Shown here: positions 56,577-64,000 of the stretch, piece by piece
How positions within the stretch are numbered: the stretch's first letter is position 1
How the letters are laid out: each line of letters opens with the position of its first letter
Assembly (NCBI GenBank): GCA_024349245.1
Contig: JALDNG010000001.1
Location: forward strand, 6,281,501 to 6,345,500
Direction: 5' to 3'
Source: Neodontobutis hainanensis
Lineage: Eukaryota > Chordata > Actinopteri > Gobiiformes > Odontobutidae
DNA length: 64,000 nucleotides
Position numbers and translations under genes: made by a program
The notes under the pieces: generated by a model
Told to the model about the DNA's origin: nothing
The model's input: only the letters and a program-made list of their open reading frames with translations
The model's database searches: none

Positions 56577-57100
56577 ATGACCAGAGAAACTGGGTGCCAG
56601 CCTGAACCAGTCGCTGCAGATCTGCAGGTGTGCAGGCAAACATGAAGCTGCAAAAGTGAGTTTGAATACTATGAAGCTTTTGTATGTTTAGTTTAGTTTT
56701 ATTCTTTATTTCTCAGGCACCATGTACAAATACATTAATCTCACAAGAAAAGATATGCTTTGTACAAGATTTAGAACTTCAGATTGTCCAGGAGTTGATT
56801 CCATTGTTTAATGGTTTGAAATGAAAATGATTGAGCAAAGGCAGAGCATCTTTTAGGGATTGTGCAGTTTTTGTGAGTTGTGGAGATGTTTGGGTCTCAT
56901 CATATACTCAACACAACAAATCATTTGTTAAACTCTTGTTTTTGCAGCCACCCAGGCCAGAACGCCTAACAGGAGTGTGTCATGTGACAGATGTCCCAGG
57001 ACTAGCTCTACACCAATAAAGAGTAAAAGGTGTGAGGTGTCCACTGCTGACTCCAGCTAACATCCAGTTGGACGTGAGAGCCTTATGGACTGTACAAGGT
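56577..57100 (+). pseudogene. Kolobok transposase linker exons, copy B
   Basis: The exon 56577-56655 starts MTRETGCQPEPVAADLQVC after an 'ctaag' acceptor and ends at gtgagtttg, mirroring 24407-24317 in copy A. A second part, 56955-57100, encodes 'CPRTSSTPIKSKRCEVSTAD' and '...LMDCTR', matching copy A's 24161-24029 exon. Stops show decay. The THAP exon and catalytic exons were not found; the region 57265-57620 gives no recognisable transposase. Confidence 0.6.
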
Positions 57101-57849
57101 AATGTGTTTAGTCCCATTCCCGTTTTTTTTGTATGTTATAGTGCAATTTCTTGTTTTAAATACCCTAAAAAGAACACATGAGGTGTGTGATAATCTATTA
57201 TTTTATTGTCATTAAAATGGTCTAATTTAAGAAATAAAGTCATGTTTCATATGTTTATTTTATTTTCAGGACCTGGTTACTGTTCCTGCGTCACTTCACT
57301 GTTGAAGATACTTCATCCTTCAAGTTTGCTACTGTCTATCATCTTAGATTCAGTCTCTGAAAACTGCAATTAGCACTCAAGTTTCTGAGACTTTACTTTG
57401 CTGACAAAATATTTACTAATGTAAACACTAATACACTGTTGAATACACTCAAGATTCTTTAAAATTTTGGAACAGCTCGTGACGTTATGATCAGCCTGTT
57501 GAACACTGGCTCCTGCATTTCACCATCTTTGCTCCCAATAAGTGCAACTGACCGTGACTTTCAAACACAAAGTAAAGCCTCTGTCCTGACTGTGCAGGAT
57601 TTACAAAGTTTTGGACCTGCCTTGAAATTATGTATGAGAATTTACATTTATTTTTTATTTAAATTAAGTGTATATATAAAATATTATCAATATAAAAAAA
57701 TGGAATTGCTTATGGTTAGAACATTCCCTTAAGAATATAAGAATTATGGAACGCCAGTTTGAGAAAGGGGTGTCATTTAGATATTTATTTGTAAAATTTA
57801 CATGTTAATTTTGAGTTTTACAGCTGATTTTAAAATGCCTGTTTTTAAA

Positions 57850-58600
57850 CAATTGTTTTCCGTGTAACTTCTAAAATTATATTTATAAATCCTGTATTGG
57901 AATCCTCTGTAAGGACAGCACAATATGGTATGAGCCATACATGCTGGCCCATGTCTCCCCAGCACCACCTGACCACACTGCAGAAGACGTGTCTATAACT
58001 GCTGAAAGAGCTGGTGCATATGAACAGTATGTGTAAGTGGAGGCTAAAACCAGAATTTACAGAACATTTACATTTAGCAGACGCTTTTGTCCAAAGCGAC
58101 TTACATTGTTCTATAGTAATTACCAGTGTTACAGCCACTGGAGGCAAGATGGGTTAAATGTCTTGCCCTAGGGCACAACGACAGTATGAACTGTGGGGAG
58201 AGTGAGAATCAAACCTTTTACTTTCCGGTTGAAAGACGACTGCTCTACCCACTGAGCTACTACAGCCTCATCACAATACAAGTGATAGAGCCTGTTTAGT
58301 GCTACTGCCTCAAAGCCTGGATGGGCTGTTATGCAGCTCACTCACCAACCTGTCACCTGTGAAACACCTGTGCATTACCTACAACATGAGAAACAATGTT
58401 TATTACGACTTTGTTGTGATGTAAATATTTGATTTGGTAAAGTTGTGTTTTTTTGTGCATATTACCTATTAAATGAATAAACTGAACTTGACACTGGTCT
58501 TATTTTATAGCTATACCTTAAATATCTCTCTATAACACATTTTCTCCCAGGACCAGTAAGCTGCAGGCGCACAGATGCACCTGTTGAGACAGTTTTTTAA
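57850..58600 (-). pseudogene. P2X7 C-terminal domain gene remnant, copy B
   Basis: On the minus strand N-C-L-N-R-C-I-C-A (about 58590-58560) matches the cysteine cluster exon of copy A, V-M-H-R-C with ELHNSPSRL (58385-58315) matches its third exon, and SVVRWCWGDMGQHVWLIPYC (57990-57930) with a downstream acidic end matches the last. The protein is broken by stops and frameshifts, and a SINE (58050-58275) lies in an intron. No function remains. Confidence 0.65.
58050..58275 (-). repeat. tRNA-derived SINE
   Basis: On the minus strand TAGCTCAGTGGGTAGAGC (A box, about 58264-58247) is followed by GGTTTGATTCTC (B box, near 58216). It ends with 'gtaagtcgctttggacaaaa' and 'gcgtctgctaaatgtaaatg', the tail shared by a widespread teleost SINE. 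It is inserted within an intron of the P2X7-C remnant in Kolobok copy B. Confidence 0.8.
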
Positions 58601-59094
58601 CAGGTGTAGAGGGAAATCTGTGAAATCTGAAATCTGTGTTTTGTGTGTAATTTTTAACACTAAATCAAACTAAATGCATAGGTTTGTAATTTCTGAAAGT
58701 TTGTTAGCATTTGCCAAGCGTTAGCCTAAACTAGACAATGCTAACGTTTCATAACGGGCCCAAGACTTTGCTCTTTCTCTTTGGGAGTTGTTGAGGTTGC
58801 GTTTTGAGCGGCACAAATTAATAAGGCTCTAGCCTTGTGTGCACAGAAAAATCCTCCACTTCGAAGGACCGCTTTGTAGCAAACCTACTGGCGTCCTTCA
58901 AGATTCTATCTTTACGAGTCTGACAGAGGCTGTCAATCAATCCATCACTGTGGGTCTCAGGTGCACACCCCTGCTAAGCCCCGCCCTCGGTTGGTCCCCT
59001 CTCTCTGCTGGGCTCTGCCTACTTTTCCAGCATTTTTCAAATTTTGTGAGTGGGTGGAGTTAGGCTCTGACCAGGGTTTTAGTTACACTTTACT

Positions 59095-60460
59095 TTTAAC
59101 TATAATTATGCAACTTCTAACTTATTTATGAATTTTAACCTTTTTAAAGAGTAACTTATATATATGAACTATTATTGTATTTACATTTTTATCCTGGTTA
59201 CTCCAAGTCATTGTCACTGTATAAATTTATAGATAATTATAGGCGACAATTCTTTTGTTGCTGTTAAGCACTTCGAATTGTTGTATATATCAATTGTGCT
59301 ATACAAATAAACAGAACACAACAAGAAACTACAACACCAATGTGGCAGTTCAAATAAATGTAAAATGACACTAAAAATAACTGAATTGTGAGAACCATGA
59401 CAGCGCACCAGGTTCATTTTGGGACATACAGTATAATTCCAGGAAAATAATAAGAAGCTAAACATTGATCTACAAAAGCAATATTGTAGATATGCAGAAT
59501 AACTGGCCTAGTTTGTACTGGAAGACACCAAGAACCTACTATGGAACCACAATGTTTGTGACTTGGGGTCTGATAACGAGGGCCCATGCACCTCCTGTCT
59601 TGACCCCTTCACAGGGACTGACTTCTTTCTTCACCCTAACCCTAAATCCTAAACCCTAACCAAAAAATAGGCTCCGCCTTTCAGTGAGTATAAAAGCAGC
59701 TCCACAGTGCAAGTTCTCTCAGTGCCCCTCAGACAGTGTGCTTGAACTGATGATGACATAAAGGTCGAAACGTAAAAGTGCACTGTCCATCTGCATGCAA
59801 TATTTAATTTTTGTGAAGATATTGCACCTGAATAAAATAACTTTTACTTAACGGGCTGCAGGGTGTGGCTTGTAATCTTTGTTTGACTATTAATGTATAC
59901 ATGTTTATGTTATGAGCCACATGAAACAAATTTTCCGTTGAAGAGAGAAAAAGAAAACAAAAAAAAACAAAAAAAAAGGTAAAATAGATAGATAGATATA
60001 GAAGCTAAACATTGATCTACAAAAGCCATAATGTAGACAAAGAAAAAAAATAAATGCAAAAAGACAATGACACCTTTTCTGTTTTCAACCAGATTTAATC
60101 CACATCTAAACGTTAAGACTTTCTCACAACAATCTCCTTTTGGTCTGGTCCAGTTCTGTTTTGTTCAGTCAAGTCTGGTTAAGACCAGCTTCACACATGG
60201 CTCTAAGAAAAGGAGTGTTTTTTTTCTGAGAAATGAAAAGATACAGCTCAGAGTCTAATACATTTCTACTTATCTCATGTAATTTTATAAAGTTTATGAT
60301 CTAAAAGGCACTGAAGGAGGCTCAGGAACAGGTCAGGATCGGGGCAGGAGGGTGTATTCCAGAATGGAGCATTGACGTTTTTTTCCTCTTTAAAAAAGGA
60401 CCAGGCTCTAGTCGGTAGCAGCACAGACCTAGCCCTGACAGTGTTTAAAGCTGTGTAGTT
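59095..60460. other. Intergenic sequence downstream of ADPGK
   Basis: It holds a telomere-like stretch (59630-59665), a possible retroelement tail with 'gacataaaggtcgaaacg' (59755-59772), and simple A and GATA runs (59950-60000). No gene was recognised; part may be the ADPGK 3' untranslated region. Confidence 0.35.
59632..59662. repeat. Short telomere-like repeat (CCCTAA-type)
   Basis: 'accctaaccctaaatccta' followed by 'aaccctaacc' gives about four CCCTAA-like units, one altered. It is too short to prove an interstitial telomere. Confidence 0.5.
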
Positions 60461-61015
60461 CTATTTTGGGGGTAAAATCTCTGAGAACAGGAGACCATTA
60501 GCTGAAATGGCGTCTCCCAAACCGACCGTTCTGATTGGCCGTTTGCAGACTAGCACCGGCGACAGATGTAAGGTCACATGATGCTGCTGCCACACTGTTA
60601 TTGGCCGGTCTGGGTCTAGTGTCAGGTTTTGTGTCAGGTTTGTGTGAAAGACAAGAGGAGCCTTGAGCTGGGCCTCGTGGGCATGCACGTGAGCGTTCCC
60701 GCAGGCCTGAGCGCTCGCCGTACGTGCACCTGCCGCCGCGCTTGCTGCCTGGTTCCCCCAGCGACCCGTTACCACGGCAACCAAATGGAAGGGCAACGAG
60801 TGGAAGTGCAGCCGCGACAGACTAGAGTCTCTGCCGGAAAGTGCTCCAAAATGCTGCAAAACCCACTGTAGCACGTCACTGGCCACGCCCACTGCTGCCG
60901 GAGAGGCCACGCCCACCTCTGTCCACAACAAATCAGAGTGAGGCCCTCCAACTGACCGAGACAAGAAGAGCAGCTCCTGTTCGTTCAGTCCCAGAGACGA
61001 CACAAGCGGGAAAAC
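60461..61015 (-). CDS. adpgk: ADPGK terminal exon
   Basis: The 555-nt exon starts directly after tttttcag (61016-61023) and codes for 184 residues plus stop. It is CG-rich compared with its surroundings, including CG-rich 60700-60800. A partial duplicate of its first 45 bp lies upstream at 61076-61120. Confidence 0.95.
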   Translation of the reverse strand, partial: VFPLVSSLGLNEQELLFLSRSVGGPHSDLLWTEVGVASPAAVGVASDVLQWVLQHFGALSGRDSSLSRLHFHSLPFHLVAVVTGRWGNQAASAAAGARTASAQACGNAHVHAHEAQLKAPLVFHTNLTQNLTLDPDRPITVWQQHHVTLHLSPVLVCKRPIRTVGLGDAISANGLLFSEILPPK

Positions 61016-62052
61016 CTGAAAAATATAGAAATAAACACTGTTTTTAAACGGGGTACAGCTGTGGTTCAATCGGATCACCTCCTGTTCATTCAGTCCGAGT
61101 GAGGACACTAACGGGAAAACTTTTGTTTGACAAATTAGAAGCAATCATTTAAGCTCAGTAAAAGACTAGGTTTGATAACAATTAGGCACTGGTTTAAGTT
61201 AAAGATTAAACAATCAATTTATGTGAAAAGTGGCAGTTTAAAATTTCAGGAAATAGTTGGATATTTGCCCTAAACATGGTAGTTATAAAGCAAACATTTC
61301 TGCATTTTCCTTCACTTTCAGAAGACAATGTTCATCACACGTCACAGCAGCATCTTTTTGTTGCAGTTGGTTTTTATTTAAATCTGTTTTTAGGGTTAGG
61401 GTCTACAGTTCAGCGGGAACACACTTTTACTTTTAAATCTGCCAAAGCAGGATTGCTACAGCTGAGGAGACAATCCCGGGGACAACAACTGACCCCCAAT
61501 TTACACTGCATGTGGCCCCGCTCCACCACACTGCAAATACGCAACGTTGTTTTCAATGCCACAATTTACACAGCGTCTGCTCAACTCTGCAGCACAATTT
61601 ATGCTGGATGCCACAGCCAAACTGCACAAATCTACACAGCACCCGGATTTTCTAAGTAATGCAAACATATACTGACAAATTTTCCTCATTCGAATATTAA
61701 AGTGTTATTTTACATAATTACGCATTAAAGGCAATAATATCTGCAAAAAAAACTTTTTTGTGGACAATGTAACGAGGAAAAGCCTGTGAAGTGTTATTTG
61801 AACAAAAAAAGCAATCTCAAACTAAACTTCTGTTTTCTGGTCCTTCTGAACAATTACTTGTGATTTAACAGTTTTTTATTACGCCGCATGCAGTGTAAAT
61901 TGACTGTGAGACTTACAGCTGAGACAATCTTTGGAACAAGACCTGAGACTTACCTGCTCTGTAATGTGCTTCATGTAAACAGGGTCTGTCATCGAGGCCA
62001 GCTCCAGGTGAATGGGAACACGCTCACTGATCACCGACAACAGCGCCACTAC
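60461..62052 (-). CDS. adpgk: ADP-dependent glucokinase, last two exons
   Basis: ADPGK phosphorylates glucose to glucose 6-phosphate using ADP instead of ATP; in vertebrates it resides at the endoplasmic reticulum. The exon 62052-61954 encodes VPIHLELASMTDPVYMKHIT, and the last exon 61015-60461 encodes VFPLVSSLGLNEQELLFLSR, LHFHSLPFHLVAVV, HVTLHLSPVLVCKRPIRTVG and GLGDAISANGLLFSE, ending at TAG (60461-60463). The GLGD loop carries the catalytic Asp of this ribokinase-fold kinase. All joins are in phase with no stop. The C-terminus matches vertebrate ADPGK through the last residues. Earlier exons are not visible up to 64000 and must lie beyond the right edge. Likely functional. Confidence 0.95.
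61076..61120 (-). pseudogene. Partial duplicate of the start of the ADPGK last exon
   Basis: The minus strand encodes VFPLVSSLGLNEQE again at 61120-61076, about 105 bp upstream of the real exon start, with roughly 36-38 of 45 bases identical. The bases before it (acaaaag) make a poor acceptor. It then runs into VIRLNHSCTPF, unrelated to ADPGK. It looks like a tandem duplicate that is not used, although as it stands it is open in the ADPGK frame. Confidence 0.7.
61130..61950 (-). other. ADPGK intron
   Basis: This intron separates the exons 62052-61954 and 61015-60461. A short plus-strand open frame (61276-61659) has no recognisable product. Confidence 0.5.
61954..62052 (-). CDS. adpgk: ADPGK penultimate exon
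   Basis: The 99-nt exon (33 residues) has acceptor ccag at 62053-62056 and donor gtaagtctca at 61944-61953. It encodes VVALLSVISERVPIHLELAS and MTDPVYMKHITEQ. The HLELASMT motif is characteristic of ADPGK. Confidence 0.93.
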
Positions 62053-62059
62053 CTGGACA

Positions 62060-62890
62060 TAAAGAAATACACCAGACCGGGTTTAGTGGCGATTCGAGAA
62101 CAAGTGTGATGTGGTGCTTGTTTTTGTCTGGACCCAAGCAGGACCTCAGTTTGTGTGGATGATGAATTTTTTTTTAAATAATAAATGTGTCCATATGCAT
62201 GTCCGTATGTAAGTCATTTACTAACTTCATACCTTATTCCTATCTCTAAAGAACAAAATGTACATAATTACTAGGGATGCCCAATACCGATATTACGTAT
62301 TTTCTGGTATTATCTTTCCTTTTGAAAAAATGTTTTAAAATATTTGGCTTTAAAGCAATTTATTTATTAAAATGATGCCATCTGCAGATAATGAGACTAT
62401 AATAAAGTGAGAGTCTCATCTTCAGACTAGCGCCTGTTCTTTATTCAAAACATTTGTCAGCTGTGAAAATATAGACCTGGATTTAAAATTTGTGAACACA
62501 GACCAATAATGACCCAATTCAAAATGTTTAGGTCTCTTACAGATCAACTAACTGACTTCTGACAATGTTAATAAGTTACGGGCTTCTTTATGCCTTTTTT
62601 TCTTTTGCGTGCATGAACCAATCAGAGTAAGTTGAGTATCCACTCAGAGACAAGGATGAGGAGGCTGACAGCCAGCTGCTAAAGCGACAGGGAGGAAAGA
62701 AAGTTTCCACCATCATTAGAAAATGTAGGACATCCTTAAACCAATGACGCTTAATTTAAGCTTTAAAATACTGCGCTGTCTCAGATATAGCAACATACCA
62801 CAAAATACGTCTTTACCACTCCTCTTGAAATCTCATAAGAACTTTGCAAATAGCAAGATGCTGTCGCTGAGTTCTTCACATGCACAAATG
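62060..62890. other. Gene-free stretch, probably ADPGK intron
   Basis: No upstream ADPGK exon was found by reading the minus strand. Short frames only. Confidence 0.35.
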
Positions 62891-63460
62891 AAAGGTAGGC
62901 GGTTTGATTCCCACTCTCCCCACAGTTCACACTGGCGTTGTGTCCTTGAGCAAGACACGTACATTTACATTTACATTTAGTCATTTAGCAGACGCTTTTA
63001 TCCAGAACGACTTACAAGTGAGGAAAACAATGGAAGCAATTTCAACAACACAAGGTAACAAAAAGCATACGTGCACAAAAAACAGTCAGTTAAAAACCTA
63101 GCACAGTAATCAAAGCTAAGGATAAGAATTTTTTTTATTTTTAAGAAAAGGAATCGATGTTGACAGAAAAGACGGATGTGTTTTCAAGCGTCTTTTAAAG
63201 ATGGCTACAGAATCTGCTGATCTTGTAGCAGCAGGTAGATCATTCCATCAATGTGGAACAGAGCCAGAGAAAGTGCGTGAGAGTAATTTTTTTCCTTTTT
63301 GGGATGGTACCACCAGATGTTGTTTATTAGCAGAGCGCAGGGATCTGGTAGGAACATAGGTCTGTATCAGTAAGTGAAGATATGAGGGGGCGGAGCCAGT
63401 GGTGGTCTTGTAGGCCAAGAGCATTGCTTTGATTTACCTTAACCTTGCCTCCAGTGGTGT
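62890..63460. repeat. SINE fragment joined to another dispersed teleost repeat
   Basis: The part 62897-62960 holds 'ggtttgattcccactctccc' (B box) and 'tccttgagcaagacacg'. From 62960 'catttacatttacattta', then GTCATTTAGCAGACGCTTTT starts a second repeat unit reaching about 63440, with 'gtggtcttgtaggccaagag'. Both are widespread fish repeat phrases; the family of the longer unit is not named. Confidence 0.6.
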
Positions 63461-63469
63461 TCCAGCTTT

Positions 63470-64000
63470 CACACTGGTGAACAGAAACTAAATGAATAAA
63501 TGTAAGACTGTATCAACAGTCATAATTAATTTAAGGACCAGAGGTACTTCAAAGTGAACCAGATATGGCCCTGGTCTTTGCTCCGAGGCTGCAGTAGAGA
63601 CTCACAGAAAGCAGCACATCATTACATTTCTCTGACAAGGGCCTCAAACAGGTGAATACTTTATGGCTTTATAATAATTTATGGCTCAGAGATGGTTCAG
63701 ACATGGGACCAACAGCCTGTTTAAAATTGAGCCTCTTTGCTAACACAGATTACTGCTCACATTATCTCTGTTCTCCACCGGTGAGACAGTTACGTGACTT
63801 TTGTCAGTTTTCGAGAGTAAAGCTCAGCCTCAGACACAGACTTGTGTTTGTTGCGCGCTCATTAAGCTCCACATGTTAAGTCCCACTCGTTAAGTTCGCA
63901 CAGAGCTGACTTGGCCCGGGATTGATCTGTACAGCAGGGACAGACGGTGAATGAGTGAACACCTTTCGCTAAAGTGTATTTAAATAGCTGTTTCCATTGA
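63470..64000. other. Unassigned sequence at the right edge
   Basis: No gene or repeat was recognised; an ADPGK intron is the likely setting. Confidence 0.3.

Larger units (their letters stand above)
55689..59089 (+). mobile_element. Kolobok-type DNA transposon, copy B (opposite orientation to copy A)
   Basis: The left end AGAGTAACTAAACCCTAAAAC (after TTAA at 55685-55688) matches the reversed right end of copy A. The right end reversed, AGTGTAACTAAAACCCTGG, matches copy A's left end and is followed by TTAC (59090-59093), one change from TTAA. Terminal 180 bp of each end align with copy A by eye. The transposase is mostly lost: only the exon MTRETGCQPEPVAADLQVC (56577-56640) and a few others remain. 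Remnants of the P2X7-C gene are on the minus strand at 57850-58600. A SINE is inserted within. Confidence 0.78.

Noticed and set aside
58210..58275. Possible tRNA gene on the minus strand (A and B boxes)
   Set aside because: There is no pairing acceptor stem, and the stretch continues into the characteristic SINE tail at 58050-58100, so it is a tRNA-derived SINE.
59632..59662. Interstitial telomere or chromosome fusion point
   Set aside because: Only about four imperfect CCCTAA-type units; this length is common by chance or in repeats.
60629..61047. Plus-strand open frames across the ADPGK last exon
   Set aside because: The minus strand gives a continuous ADPGK match; the plus frames are shadows of the CG-rich exon.
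61276..61659. 127-residue plus-strand open frame in the ADPGK intron
   Set aside because: No recognisable domain, start context or splice partner; it lies antisense within an intron.

Overview
The window looks like a piece of a teleost fish nuclear genome. It is AT-rich and intron-rich, and it contains pieces of two host metabolic genes, both on the minus strand. Between and inside them lies a dense, nested pile of fish-type transposable elements (Rex3, Tc1/mariner, hAT, Kolobok, EnSpm/CACTA, PIF/Harbinger, pogo, L1-like LINEs, a Gmr1-like Ty3/gypsy element, tRNA-derived SINEs). Family names come from recognising protein motifs, terminal repeats and target-site duplications by eye; no database was searched.

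Left part (1-15035): the 5' half of GPD2, the mitochondrial FAD-linked glycerol-3-phosphate dehydrogenase. Five coding exons are visible, from the start codon at 12484 to 3201, and their reading phases join exactly. The rest of the gene lies beyond the left edge. A noncoding first exon and promoter near 14850-15030 are inferred. The introns hold a Rex3 LINE, a hAT fragment, Tc1/mariner copies and SINE-like repeats.

Middle (15040-60000): almost wholly transposons. An L1 fragment and a PIF/Harbinger element are followed by a multi-exon hAT gene (20276-28808). A 4.36-kb Kolobok element (21507-25861, flanked by TTAA) sits in that gene's first intron. The Kolobok carries a THAP-type transposase on the minus strand and, convergent to it, exons of a separate protein ending in the P2X7 C-terminal ('ballast') cysteine-rich domain on the plus strand. 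A second, shorter Kolobok copy of opposite orientation (55689-59089) keeps remnants of the same cargo. Also present are two EnSpm/CACTA-like transposase relics, a decayed SAMD3-like gene-family member whose intron holds a nearly complete hAT element, a Tc1 copy, a solo LTR with a perfect 5-bp duplication, a tyrosine-recombinase-like domain, an L1-like LINE, a pogo-like fragment, a 5' part of a gypsy element with the Gmr1 domain order (gag, protease, integrase), and a BED-finger hAT.

Right part (60461-62052): the last two exons of ADPGK (ADP-dependent glucokinase, minus strand), with a partial tandem duplicate of the last exon's start in the intron. Upstream ADPGK exons are not visible.

The best candidate for something unusual is the Kolobok/P2X7-C pairing: two copies, convergent gene layout, both decayed. 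Exon limits are inferred from splice consensus and protein continuity.
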